The notes beneath the pieces are model-generated. The model was not told the origin of the DNA and ran no database searches. It saw only the letters and a list, made by a program, of their open reading frames with translations. Positions 42,862 through 51,899 of a stretch of 64,000 nt of DNA are shown here, piece by piece (the stretch's first letter is position 1; every line of letters begins with the position of its first letter). Both the position numbers and the translations under genes were made by a program. Origin of the DNA: Fen-1298 sp050015675 (GTDB taxonomy: Bacteria; Bacteroidota; Ignavibacteria; UBA10030); assembly GCA_050015675.1 (NCBI GenBank), contig JBEKAY010000001.1:186001-250000 (forward strand), written 5' to 3'.

Positions 42862-44658
42862 GTGGTGCACACACATTTAGCTAGTGTGAAAGCTGTCTTC
42901 CCATTGACATATTGTTCTCTCTGCGGCACGCTGCTTGTCGTTTTCCTGTCGGTCGCCAATGCACAAACTTCGTTGATGGTTCGCTCGATCAGCTTTGAAG
43001 GAAATCATGCATTCTCTGCAAACCAACTTGCCTCTGTGCTCCTCATTAAGAAAGATGGAATGTTTTCCGAACCAGTGCTGACAGCCGACCTTGAACGCAT
43101 TCTCGATCTTTATAAGAGCCAAGCGTACCTGCATGCGTGTGTGGATTCGGTGTGGATGAAGCGCGATACAATGCGGCAGGATGTAGAAGTTCGTATCTTT
43201 CTGAACGAAGGAAAACCATCGGTTGTGCGGCAGATTGAATTGGATGGCTATCGGAATTTCACTATCGCTGAATTGTACACAGTCATGAAATTGCACGAAG
43301 GTGATCCGTTCGTTCCTTCTCTTTTGGAACAAGATGTCCAGTCAATTCTACAGTTGTATGAACGCAAAGGATATCCGCTTGCGAAAGTGGTGATTCAGAA
43401 TGTCTCGTTCACCGATTCGACAGAAGAAATGTCTGCACGAGTGCAAATTCATATTGATGAGGGAAAAGAACTGCATATTACTGAACTGCGCATCGAAGGC
43501 AATAAGACAACGAAAGACTATGTAATAACTCGTGAGGCAAGATTGCAGAAGAATGAATTGTTCAGTAGTGATCTTCAGGAAAAGATTAAGCAGCGGTTAG
43601 ATCATCTGCAGCTTTTCTCTTCAGTCTCGTTGCCGGAATTATATTTAACAGATGCGAATCAAGGGGGAATGTCTGTGCGAGTTGTCGAAGGAAATCAAAA
43701 CAGTTTCGATGGCGTGCTTGGCTACATTCCATCTACAGGATCAAGCGGGGGCGGTTACCTCACCGGACTCGTTAACGTATCACTGAGAAATCTTTTTGGC
43801 ACAGGTCGCAAACTTTCCGCCCGTTGGTATCAAGAGAATCAAAGCTCGCAGGAAACGGAGCTTCATTACTTCGAGCCGTGGGTGGCTTCGTACCCAGTGA
43901 ATGCGCAGCTTGGATTCTTTCAACGCAAACAGGATTCAACGTTTGTGAGGATGCAATACGACATAGCCGCCGAATTGATGTTGACGGATGAATTTTCAGT
44001 GGGCGTGTCATTTTCTCAATGCGGTGTCTATCCGACGGAAGGATATGGACGTTCTGTAATGTTAGAAAGTAAGACCACGAGCGTTGGCGCATCCGTTCGG
44101 TATGATTCGCGCGATAATCCGACAACGCCTGCAAGCGGCATTCTCTATTCAACAGAATATCAAACCGGCTCTAAACAGACAGGCATCGATGGAATGGTTT
44201 CCACAGAAGTAAAAAGCACTACACAGCGTTTGGTATTCGATCTCTCGTACTATCTTTCAACCTTCTTTCGGCAGGTGCTTGCGACAGAACTGCATCTTCG
44301 AGATTTTAGCAGCAGCACTATGGATGTGAGTGATTTATTTCGACTTGGCGGTGCATCGACCCTGCGCGGTTATCGAGAAGGGCAGTTTCTCGGTTCGCGT
44401 ATTGTATGGACAAACTTGGAATATCGCTTTCTTGTTGCACCGCGTTCTTTCTTCTATGGTTTTGTCGATGTCGGCTACATCGTTCAACCCTCCATTGCCG
44501 CAATGAGCATGACTGCATCAGAACAAAGCAAAATTGGTTACGGTATTGGTGTGCGAATGGATTCGTCGCTTGGTTTAATCGGCGTAAGCTTTGCTCTTGG
44601 AGAGGGCGACACGTTTGGTACATCGAAAATTCATATCCGGCTGATGAATGAATTCTGA
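42862..44658 (+). CDS. BamA/TamA-like outer-membrane protein with POTRA domains
   Basis: About 598 residues. After a signal peptide (LCGTLLVVFLSVANA) come roughly three POTRA domains (for example MVRSISFEGNHAFSANQLAS, VRQIELDGYRNFTIAELYTV and ITELRIEGNKTTKDYVI). A C-terminal barrel follows with the family's L-R-G-Y motif in GGASTLRGYREGQFLGSRIV. Proteins of this type insert or export proteins across the outer membrane. I start at GTG 42862, just after the GWxTD stop; a purine-rich GGGGAAGGG lies before it. An ATG at 42790 would overlap the previous gene by 68 bases. The stop overlaps the UbiA-family gene by 11 bases. Confidence 0.88.
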   Translation: MVHTHLASVKAVFPLTYCSLCGTLLVVFLSVANAQTSLMVRSISFEGNHAFSANQLASVLLIKKDGMFSEPVLTADLERILDLYKSQAYLHACVDSVWMKRDTMRQDVEVRIFLNEGKPSVVRQIELDGYRNFTIAELYTVMKLHEGDPFVPSLLEQDVQSILQLYERKGYPLAKVVIQNVSFTDSTEEMSARVQIHIDEGKELHITELRIEGNKTTKDYVITREARLQKNELFSSDLQEKIKQRLDHLQLFSSVSLPELYLTDANQGGMSVRVVEGNQNSFDGVLGYIPSTGSSGGGYLTGLVNVSLRNLFGTGRKLSARWYQENQSSQETELHYFEPWVASYPVNAQLGFFQRKQDSTFVRMQYDIAAELMLTDEFSVGVSFSQCGVYPTEGYGRSVMLESKTTSVGASVRYDSRDNPTTPASGILYSTEYQTGSKQTGIDGMVSTEVKSTTQRLVFDLSYYLSTFFRQVLATELHLRDFSSSTMDVSDLFRLGGASTLRGYREGQFLGSRIVWTNLEYRFLVAPRSFFYGFVDVGYIVQPSIAAMSMTASEQSKIGYGIGVRMDSSLGLIGVSFALGEGDTFGTSKIHIRLMNEF

Positions 44659-45490
44659 AAAACTTAAAGCATATTTTCAACTTAGTCGTCCGGTGAACGT
44701 GATCATCACGTTTGTTTCCGTTCCCGTTGCGTGCTGGATTGCCGGTGGAACCATAAGCTCCTGGTTGTTCATTCTCTTGGCTGGCATGACGGGCGCGTTG
44801 GTAGCGGCTGGTGCAAACGCGATCAATGATGCATTTGATATTGATATTGATCGTATCAATCGTCCGGAACGTCCATTGCCGCGTGGTGCACTCACACAAT
44901 ATGATGCACGGAGGATGTGGCTGATTGTTTCTATCACGGCACTCGGAATAAATCTTTTCTTGAATCCATCCGCCTTTTTGATTGTTGTTCTCTCTATTGC
45001 TCTTCTCTATTTTTATTCAGCGCGGTTAAAAAGGACAGTGCTCGTCGGCAATCTCATTATAGGATTGATGACGGGTATGGCGTTTATATATGGTGGCGCT
45101 ATGGTCGGACGAATGGAGCGTGCTGTCATTCCGGCGATATTTGCGTTCCTTGTAAATCTTGCGCGTGAATTGCTAAAAGACGTAGAAGATATGGAAGGTG
45201 ATCGGAGAGAACATGCGGTTACTCTGCCCATCAAATACGGTGTCATACCAGCTCTTGTGCTTGCGACTGCTTCACTTCTTGTGCTGATGAGTGCCACGAT
45301 TGCGGTAGCAATACTCGCTTTGTATCAACCTGCGTTTTTGTATATTGTGCTTATTGCCGACTGTATGATGTGCGTTTCAATAATACTGATGTGGCGCGAT
45401 TACTCTTCAACAGCTATGAGACGTGTTAGTACATTTTTAAAAATAAGTATGATTATTGGGCTGATTTCAATTATCGCCGGCTCGATGTAA
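44648..45490 (+). CDS. UbiA-family prenyltransferase
   Basis: A 280-residue polytopic enzyme with about eight helices that moves a polyprenyl chain from its diphosphate to an acceptor. The two Asp-rich motifs are NAINDAFDIDIDRINRPERP (first, near residue 60) and DVEDMEGDRREHAVTLPIKYG (second, near residue 180). The pattern fits the geranylgeranylglycerol-phosphate/digeranylgeranyl type as well as menaquinone or chlorophyll enzymes, so the acceptor is not assigned. No quinone genes are adjacent. It starts inside the end of the BamA-like gene and stops three bases before rnhB. Confidence 0.88.
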   Translation: MNSEKLKAYFQLSRPVNVIITFVSVPVACWIAGGTISSWLFILLAGMTGALVAAGANAINDAFDIDIDRINRPERPLPRGALTQYDARRMWLIVSITALGINLFLNPSAFLIVVLSIALLYFYSARLKRTVLVGNLIIGLMTGMAFIYGGAMVGRMERAVIPAIFAFLVNLARELLKDVEDMEGDRREHAVTLPIKYGVIPALVLATASLLVLMSATIAVAILALYQPAFLYIVLIADCMMCVSIILMWRDYSSTAMRRVSTFLKISMIIGLISIIAGSM

Positions 45491-45493
45491 ATC

Positions 45494-46123
45494 ATGAAAC
45501 ATTCTTGCGTTAACCTTGAATTAGAACGCACGCTTTGGCTGCAAGGCATCGAACGTATTGCCGGTGTGGATGAAGCGGGACGTGGTCCGCTCGCAGGTCC
45601 AGTCGTTGCAGCGACGGTTGTTTTTCCAAAGGAATGTATTATTATAGGTGGCGTGGATGATTCTAAAAAGTGTACAGCGAAACAACGGGAAGAATTATTC
45701 AAGTTGATTATGGAGCAGGCCACGAGTGTTGGTGTCGGTATTGTCGATCATGAAGTGATTGATCGTATCAATATTCTGCAAGCAACGATTTTGGCGATGC
45801 GGAAGTCAATTGAGAATTTGCATCTGCTGCCTGACTATGCCCTCATCGATGGCAATTCATTTAAACATGAAACGTTGAGGTTCCAAAATGTTATTGGAGG
45901 CGACGCGAAGTCATTCACCATTGCCGCTGCCTCGATCATAGCGAAAGTGACGCGTGATCGACTGATGTGCGAACTTGATATTCGTTTTCCACAGTATGGT
46001 TTTGCCAGACACAAAGGATATGGGACGCGCCAGCACATTGAAGCAATCCGCACGTACGGTCTATGTGAGATTCATCGCAGATCGTTTCATCCGTCTGCTC
46101 TTCAGGTAAACCTTTTATCGTGA
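45494..46123 (+). CDS. rnhB: Ribonuclease HII
   Basis: A 209-residue nuclease that cuts the RNA strand of RNA-DNA hybrids and removes misincorporated ribonucleotides. The four acidic active-site positions are visible: GVDEAGRGPLAGPVVAA (Asp and Glu), ALIDGN (Asp) and a later Asp in AKVTRDRLM. The motif HKGYGTRQHIEAI is the usual C-terminal family box. Length is normal. It is packed directly behind the prenyltransferase gene, and yraN lies downstream beyond a repeat, a pairing found in many bacteria. Confidence 0.96.
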   Translation: MKHSCVNLELERTLWLQGIERIAGVDEAGRGPLAGPVVAATVVFPKECIIIGGVDDSKKCTAKQREELFKLIMEQATSVGVGIVDHEVIDRINILQATILAMRKSIENLHLLPDYALIDGNSFKHETLRFQNVIGGDAKSFTIAAASIIAKVTRDRLMCELDIRFPQYGFARHKGYGTRQHIEAIRTYGLCEIHRRSFHPSALQVNLLS

Positions 46124-46183
46124 AAGTATTGATAATTCGTAACTACTCAGTGTTTTTTTGATAATGCCGTTCTTTTCTTTGGT

Positions 46184-46344
46184 CTCCTCCCCTCTTAGGG
46201 GAGGACTAAGATGGGGTCATTTCTTTTATTTGACCTCACACCCGCCTGCTCGCCGACTCTCGAAGAGCTTAGGCGAGCCTGCCAAAGTCCCGCAAAGCGG
46301 GATGCGGCGGGCAAGATCAACCCTCTCCTATAAGGAGAGGGAAT
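46184..46344. repeat. Dispersed palindromic repeat, copy 2 with nested insert
   Basis: This intergenic element is the inverted counterpart of the one at 8788-8872. It has a CCTCCCCT/AGGGGAGG hairpin at 46186-46205, the core TTCTTTTATTTGACCTCAC, and a CCCTCTCC/GGAGAGGG hairpin at 46321-46341. Between core and second hairpin lies an extra stretch of about 80 bases (46241-46317). The insert is itself palindromic, with CCCGCC/GGCGGG ends, GCTCGCC/GGCGAGC arms and a TCCCGC/GCGGGA hairpin. The whole element accounts for most of the 373-base space between rnhB and yraN; the remainder shows nothing I can name. Confidence 0.78.
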
Positions 46345-46496
46345 TATTTTTCTATTTACAAAAATAAATGCTGGGTAGTTAGGATAATTCTTATTATTTG
46401 AAATCTGGCCGTGTGCAGATATTGTTCTGGATTGCATGTCCCACACACATTCATTATTTTGATAAAGAGAATTTTGCTTAATCCTTTTCTGTTCGG

Positions 46497-46889
46497 ATGA
46501 AGGAACGTTTGGCACGTTTGAAAAAAGCTATGTCACCAATCAATCGTCGCATTCAAGGGAAAGCCGGAGAAGATTTGGCGGCGAGATTTCTTGAGCAAAA
46601 CGGTTTAAAAATTATAGAACGTAATTACCGTTTTGAACGGGGCGAGATTGATCTCATTGCAGAAGAGGGTGATGAGTTAGTCTTTGTAGAAGTAAAAGCA
46701 CGGCGCTCTACAGTGTTTGGCTCGCCGGAAGATGCGGTAACGGAAGAAAAACAAGAACAAGTGCATGCAGTTGCTGAAGGTTATTTGTTTGAACACGATA
46801 TTGATAATCGTCCATGCCGGTTCGATGTCGTTGCTATTGAATTCAAGAATGATGCGACGGATATTCGGCATATAAGAGATGCATTTTAA
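46497..46889 (+). CDS. yraN: YraN family protein (UPF0102, nuclease-like fold)
   Basis: A 130-residue protein with the UPF0102 pattern: KAGEDLAARFLEQNGLKIIERNYR, then GEIDLIAEEGDELVFVEVKARRS. This places the Asp and Glu-x-Lys residues of a restriction-endonuclease-like fold (PD-(D/E)xK type). No activity is established for most members. It is commonly found beside rnhB, as here, though a repeat element separates the two. The ATG follows CGG without a good Shine-Dalgarno sequence. Confidence 0.92.
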   Translation: MKERLARLKKAMSPINRRIQGKAGEDLAARFLEQNGLKIIERNYRFERGEIDLIAEEGDELVFVEVKARRSTVFGSPEDAVTEEKQEQVHAVAEGYLFEHDIDNRPCRFDVVAIEFKNDATDIRHIRDAF

Positions 46890-46934
46890 TTTTTTCAGCA
46901 TAAAATTAATAACAATTCAGGAGAGTGTTAAACT

Positions 46935-48362
46935 ATGAGAATCTTCGATTCACATGCCGCGCTCTTCACAGACTATTACCAGCTCACGATGGCGCAGGGA
47001 TATCTTTTAGCAGGGAAAGCTGAAACAAATACAGTCTTCGATTTCTTTTTCCGCGAAAACCCTTTTGGCAATGGCTATGTCATTTTTGCTGGATTAAGCG
47101 ATCTTCTAGAGGTTCTCGAAAAATTGCGGTTTGAAGATGGCGAAATTGAATATATTCGATCACTCGGTTTCAGAGAAGAGTTTCTTCACTATCTTTATAA
47201 TTTTCGTTTTTCGGGAACAGTGCACGCGATGCGGGAAGGTGAACTTATATTTCCGTTAGAGCCAATTGTTCGCGTAGAGGGAACTCTTTTCGAAACGCAG
47301 CTCATCGAAACGATACTCCTTAATTTATTAAATTTCCAATCACTTATAGCGACGAAAGCATCACGTATCCGGTTTGTTGCAGGCAATCGAAGAATAATTG
47401 ATGTTGGATTGCGCCGGGCACAAGGATTAGGAGGCATTCAAGCAAGTAAAGCCGCTATCATTGGTGGATTAGATGCAACTTCAAATCTCTACGCTGCTTT
47501 CCGTTACTCGCTCCAATTAGCAGGGACACAATCACATTCATGGATTCAAAGTTTCGGCGATGAACTAACTGCTTTCCGCGCATACGCAGAAATTTATCCG
47601 GAAAATTGCATACTTCTTGTTGATACGTATAATGCTTTGAGAAGCGGACTTCCCAATGTACTCATTGTAGCAAAGGAAATGGAAGAGAGAGGACAGAAAC
47701 TGAAAGCCATCCGGCTTGACACAGGCGATCTTGCACAACTGAGCAAGAAAGCTCGTGCGATACTGGATGCCGCAAAACTTAACTATGTGCAAATTGTTGT
47801 CTCTAATCAACTTGACGAATTGCTTATTAGTAGTCTTCTTCAACAAGGTGCACCTATTGATGCATTTGGCATCGGTACACGACTATTAACTGCATATAGT
47901 TGCCCTGCTTTACAAGGCGTGTACAAACAAAGCGTCATCGGTGAACAGCCTACATTAAAGTTTGCAGAAAGCTACGCAAAGACAACGCTGCCCGGACGGA
48001 AAAAAGTTGTGCGCTATTTTGACACTATGGGTCATTTTGATTCAGACGGTATCATGATGGATACAGAAGACGACGTCGAAATATTTTACGATCCATTTCA
48101 TACGGAGCAACAGCATAGTGTTGGAGGATTGATTGCAAGGCCGCTCATGCAAAAAGTGATGGCAGATGGACATATCATCGGCCCATTGCCAACTCCGACT
48201 GAAAGTGCTCGATATGTATCACAACGTTTTTCTTGTTTACCTGCGGAATGCAAACGTTTCGAAAATCCACAGCATTTTAAGGTTGGTCTTAGCCCTTCAT
48301 TGATGAGACTACGGACATTCTTGTTTGAACAAATGCAAAAAGGGTCCTTGGTGAGGAAGTGA
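46935..48362 (+). CDS. pncB: Nicotinate phosphoribosyltransferase
   Basis: A 475-residue enzyme that joins nicotinate and phosphoribosyl pyrophosphate to give nicotinate mononucleotide in NAD salvage. Recognised segments are LFTDYYQLTMAQGYL at the N terminus, FDFFFRENPFGNGYVIFAG, LAGTQSHSWIQSFGDEL (the His phosphorylated during ATP use in this family), LLVDTYNALRSGLPN and VSNQLDELLISSLLQQGAPID. Length is normal for the long bacterial type. AGGAGAGTG stands 8 bases before the ATG. No de novo NAD genes are near. Confidence 0.95.
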   Translation: MRIFDSHAALFTDYYQLTMAQGYLLAGKAETNTVFDFFFRENPFGNGYVIFAGLSDLLEVLEKLRFEDGEIEYIRSLGFREEFLHYLYNFRFSGTVHAMREGELIFPLEPIVRVEGTLFETQLIETILLNLLNFQSLIATKASRIRFVAGNRRIIDVGLRRAQGLGGIQASKAAIIGGLDATSNLYAAFRYSLQLAGTQSHSWIQSFGDELTAFRAYAEIYPENCILLVDTYNALRSGLPNVLIVAKEMEERGQKLKAIRLDTGDLAQLSKKARAILDAAKLNYVQIVVSNQLDELLISSLLQQGAPIDAFGIGTRLLTAYSCPALQGVYKQSVIGEQPTLKFAESYAKTTLPGRKKVVRYFDTMGHFDSDGIMMDTEDDVEIFYDPFHTEQQHSVGGLIARPLMQKVMADGHIIGPLPTPTESARYVSQRFSCLPAECKRFENPQHFKVGLSPSLMRLRTFLFEQMQKGSLVRK

Positions 48363-48596
48363 AAAGCAAATATTGTTTGTATAGAAAGTTCAAAACATTC
48401 TCCCGACGCTGGTGAGAACAAAAATCTTTGCATGTCATGATAAGGTTGCATGAGTGATATCAAGTTGTATCATAAAAGAGTTTATCTGAGAAAATGAAAG
48501 ATAGTGTTGGTTGCTATTGATCTGTGCTTATCACCGTTTATTTGATACTTCTTTCTTACTTAACGTTCCTATTGCATTAATTGAAATGGTGTTACA

Positions 48597-50420
48597 GTGA
48601 ATGCAATGCCTTTGCTCATAGCGGCGATTGCCTTTTTTGCGCTTGCGTATCGTTTCTATTTTAGTTTCATCGCAGCAAAAGTTGCCGTCGTGAATGATAT
48701 CAATGTTCTACCGTCCAGCCGATTGTACGACGGTCAGAATTATTATCCCATGAATAAATGGGTACTCTTCGGTCATCATTTTGCAGCGATTGCCGGTGCC
48801 GGTCCGCTCGTTGGTCCCGTGCTTGCTGTGCAATTCGGGTACTTTCCCGGTTACCTGTGGATGGTGATTGGCGCAGTGATGGCAGGTGCGGTTCATGATT
48901 TTGTTATTCTTGTCGCATCGATTCGGCACGATGCAAAATCTCTCGCAGAGATTGCAAAAGTGGAAATCAGCCGTCTCAGTGGAACGACAGCATCGATTGC
49001 CATCCTGATCATCCTCATCGTTGCAATGGCAGGACTCGGGTTGGTAGTTGTGAACTCGCTTTCCGAAAGTGCGTGGGGCACATTCACGATTGCGGCAACG
49101 ATTCCCATCGCGCTTCTTATGGGTGTCTGGATGTTTCAATTGCGAAAAGGAAAAGTTGCAGAGGCAACAATCGGCGGTGTTCTCTTATTGACGTTCGCAG
49201 TTATTTATGGCCGCTACATTCCGGATTCATCCATTGCTTCGTGGTTTATGTTTGATCATAGCTCGTTAACAATACTACTGGCGATTTATGGTTTCTGTGC
49301 TTCTGTGTTGCCGGTGTGGCTGCTCCTGTCGCCGCGCGACTATCTGAGTTCAATAATGAAATTAGCAATTATCGGACTCCTTGCCCTTGGTATAATTATC
49401 GTCGCACCAACCCTGAAGATGCCTGCATTTACGGTGTATACGCATGGCGGTGGGCCGATAATTCCCGGAACACTTTTCCCATATTTGTTCATTACTATTG
49501 CATGCGGGGCTGTTTCCGGATTTCATTCTCTCGTGAGCTCCGGTACAACACCAAAAATGTTGATGAGAGAATCGCAAATTAAATTCATCGCAGTCGGTGC
49601 GATGCTTGCCGAAGGTATCGTCAGTGTGCTGGCTCTTATCGCGGCGGCGAGTTTATTGCCGCTCGATTATTTTATCATTAATGTGCCGGTGGACAAATTT
49701 CAATCTGTTCTTCCCCAGCTTCATGCAATGGGATTTGTGGATTCAAATATCGCTCAGCTTTCAACAGATGTGGGTGAAAAGATTATTGGTAGAACAGGCG
49801 GCGCGGTATCACTGGCAGTCGGGATGGCGCAAATATTTTCTAATATTCCCGGATTGACTAAGTTAATGTCCTACTGGTATCATTTTGCCATCATGTTCGA
49901 GGCGCTGTTCATCTTAACAACGATTGATGCCGGCACACGAATCGGTAGATTCGTATTACAAGAAATGCTGGGAAAAATTTATAAACCTTTTGGTCGGACT
50001 GATTGGCTGCCGGGTAATTTGCTTGCAAGTTTTGTGATCGTTGTTGCGTGGGCATACTTTATCTATACCGGCAGTGTATCTTCTATATGGCCGATGTTTG
50101 GAACGGCGAACCAGTTACTAGCGGCAATAGCACTCACAGTGGGAACGTCGTTTATCATCAATCGTGGCAAAGCGCGGTATGCGTGGGTCACAATTGTACC
50201 GCTCATCTTTGTCACTATCACCACTCTCGTTGCCGGTGCAATGAATATTGTGAACTTGTTCGTTCCTATGGTGCTTAGTGCAAAGACGCAATTGCAGGGA
50301 TTCATCAATCTTCTTCTCACGGTGGTGATTATGGGAAGTGTTATTATTGTGATTGCCGATGCGATACCAAAATGGATTGTTGTTATTCGGGGCAAGCAAG
50401 AAATATTAATGAGCGAGTAA
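48597..50420 (+). CDS. cstA: Carbon starvation protein A (CstA) family transporter
   Basis: A 607-residue inner-membrane protein with about 16 helices. The CstA pattern is strong from the start: AYRFYFSFIAAKV, then YYPMNKWVLFGHHFAAIAGAGPLVGPVLA, and later SGFHSLVSSGTTPKM. CstA proteins take up peptides or pyruvate when carbon is scarce. It is about 90 residues shorter than E. coli CstA, as is usual in this group of bacteria. The start is GTG at 48597; ATG at 48606 is also in frame. A strong hairpin follows the stop at once (50421-50458). Confidence 0.93.
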   Translation: MNAMPLLIAAIAFFALAYRFYFSFIAAKVAVVNDINVLPSSRLYDGQNYYPMNKWVLFGHHFAAIAGAGPLVGPVLAVQFGYFPGYLWMVIGAVMAGAVHDFVILVASIRHDAKSLAEIAKVEISRLSGTTASIAILIILIVAMAGLGLVVVNSLSESAWGTFTIAATIPIALLMGVWMFQLRKGKVAEATIGGVLLLTFAVIYGRYIPDSSIASWFMFDHSSLTILLAIYGFCASVLPVWLLLSPRDYLSSIMKLAIIGLLALGIIIVAPTLKMPAFTVYTHGGGPIIPGTLFPYLFITIACGAVSGFHSLVSSGTTPKMLMRESQIKFIAVGAMLAEGIVSVLALIAAASLLPLDYFIINVPVDKFQSVLPQLHAMGFVDSNIAQLSTDVGEKIIGRTGGAVSLAVGMAQIFSNIPGLTKLMSYWYHFAIMFEALFILTTIDAGTRIGRFVLQEMLGKIYKPFGRTDWLPGNLLASFVIVVAWAYFIYTGSVSSIWPMFGTANQLLAAIALTVGTSFIINRGKARYAWVTIVPLIFVTITTLVAGAMNIVNLFVPMVLSAKTQLQGFINLLLTVVIMGSVIIVIADAIPKWIVVIRGKQEILMSE

Positions 50421-50458
50421 AGAGTATTTTTGCATTACGCAGAACTGCAAAATACTCT
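50421..50458 (+). terminator. Hairpin directly after cstA stop codon
   Basis: Arms AGAGTATTTTTGCA and TGCAAAATACTCT pair over 13 bases with one bulged T around an 11-base loop, beginning on the base after the cstA stop. There is no long T-run after it, so it is not a perfect intrinsic terminator. Its position fits a 3' end or mRNA-stabilising hairpin. Confidence 0.55.
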
Positions 50459-50587
50459 CAATGCATAATACCGAACTAGATAGTCAATTTGCGAGTAAAA
50501 TAAATTTGAATAAATATATTTTCAAATTGCGTTTCTCGAAAGACATTCCTACATTCAACTCTAACAAAGTAGCGTGACCAGTTGTCG

Positions 50588-50607
50588 TATAACGAGAACT
50601 CGTTATA
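50588..50607. promoter_or_regulatory. Perfect 20-base dyad ahead of receiver-protein gene
   Basis: Arms TATAACGAG and CTCGTTATA are exactly complementary with a 2-base centre, 106 bases before the TTG start of the receiver-domain gene. The size and symmetry suit a dimeric regulator's operator. No T-tract is present. Confidence 0.45.
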
Positions 50608-50713
50608 TATCTTTTAGTTGCCTTTCATAATTCGTTGTATTCCAAAGAAGATAGATTTTAATATTCTTTCGGAAGTGCGGGAATAAGCGTAACTACATAA
50701 AGGAGAACAATAA

Positions 50714-51823
50714 TTGGAATCGACACGAATACCTGAAATCACGAAATCGTCTAGAGAAATCCTCAAGCATGTCGATCAACTTGTAAAATCGAATAATTTA
50801 GAAAAAGCGCTTCAGGAAGTAAAAAAAGCACGCGAATTAGATCCAAAAAATTTATATGCCTTTGCCTATGAAGAACGCATTCAAGAACTTTTTGCCCAGC
50901 AGCAGCGCAAAAAGTTGGATTCACTAACGAACGCAAAGGATGTCGATACATCTGGAAGAGTGCTGACACCATACAATCTGAACGAACATATTCTTAGTGA
51001 TCGCATAGACATCTATGGAATGAAAGTGCCGGCGCTGTATGAGGAGTTCAAGAAAGTTGGTCTGCGTTCTGCAGACTCAACTGAGCCTGCAAAAGTAAAA
51101 CGAGCATCTAAAGAAGCTTTAGAAACCTACAAACAGGCACTTCTGATTGTGTGGTCTGACGGTCAAAAAACCGAGGAAGAAATAGGCGAACTTCAAGACC
51201 TCAGGCAATCGCTTTGCATTACAGCAGAAGAACATGAAACCTTAGATAGACAAGCAAAATTGGAATGTTATATTTTTTTGCTAAACCATCTCCTAAAACA
51301 TGCATCGCAGACAGAGGTGAAAGAAAGTCTTGACGAGCTTCGTAAAAGTTTTGACGTGTCCAGTTCTGATCAAGTTGTAATTGATGCAAATCTTGTTGTC
51401 TTAAAAGAGAAGAAGGTAAAAAAGTGGAAAATTGCAGTGATTGACGATGATGAACAAATACTCCCCTTGATGAAGGAAATGCTTGTTCAGGCAAAATACA
51501 ATGTGGCAGCCTTCAGTACGTCAGATGATGCATACGAATTTTTAAAGAAAGAAGGCGTTGATCTGATTCTCTGTGACATCAGCTTAGAGACTTCAACAAT
51601 GAATGGTTTTTTGTTTTATGAAAGAACTAGAGAACTGCGCCACTTGCAACAAGTGCCATTTGTGTTTATCACAGGATTAAATGATGCCGTTCTTATGCGA
51701 GCCGGTAAAGAAATCGGTATCGATGACTTCCTGGTTAAGCCCATTCATCGCGAAAATCTTCTTGCCACAGTTCGTGGGAAAATAAAGAGGTACGAACAAC
51801 TCAGACTTCTTTCCGGGTTGTAG
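50714..51823 (+). CDS. TPR-like/TerB-like protein with C-terminal receiver domain
   Basis: A 369-residue response-regulator-type protein with the receiver at the C terminus and no DNA-binding output. Residues about 15-60 look like one TPR unit (LEKALQEVKKARELDPKNLYAF). Residues about 135-225 resemble a TerB-like helical domain (ALLIVWSDGQKTEEEIGELQDL). The receiver (about 240-365) has IAVIDDDEQ (acidic pocket), LILCDISLET (phospho-Asp) and VFITG and FLVKPIHRENL (Thr and Lys). It could act by protein-protein contact. TTG start with AAGGAGAA eight bases ahead. The hybrid kinase next door, on the other strand, is a possible partner. Confidence 0.82.
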   Translation: MESTRIPEITKSSREILKHVDQLVKSNNLEKALQEVKKARELDPKNLYAFAYEERIQELFAQQQRKKLDSLTNAKDVDTSGRVLTPYNLNEHILSDRIDIYGMKVPALYEEFKKVGLRSADSTEPAKVKRASKEALETYKQALLIVWSDGQKTEEEIGELQDLRQSLCITAEEHETLDRQAKLECYIFLLNHLLKHASQTEVKESLDELRKSFDVSSSDQVVIDANLVVLKEKKVKKWKIAVIDDDEQILPLMKEMLVQAKYNVAAFSTSDDAYEFLKKEGVDLILCDISLETSTMNGFLFYERTRELRHLQQVPFVFITGLNDAVLMRAGKEIGIDDFLVKPIHRENLLATVRGKIKRYEQLRLLSGL

Positions 51824-51899
51824 GAATCGTATTATCGAATACTACGGTAGAATATGAGGTGAAGGAAGAAGAAACGCAATGCTCAATCTCTTCTTTTTA

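Noticed and set aside
44318..44899. A 193-codon open frame on the minus strand
   Set aside because: It is antisense to the BamA-like and UbiA-type genes and has the composition of a shadow frame.
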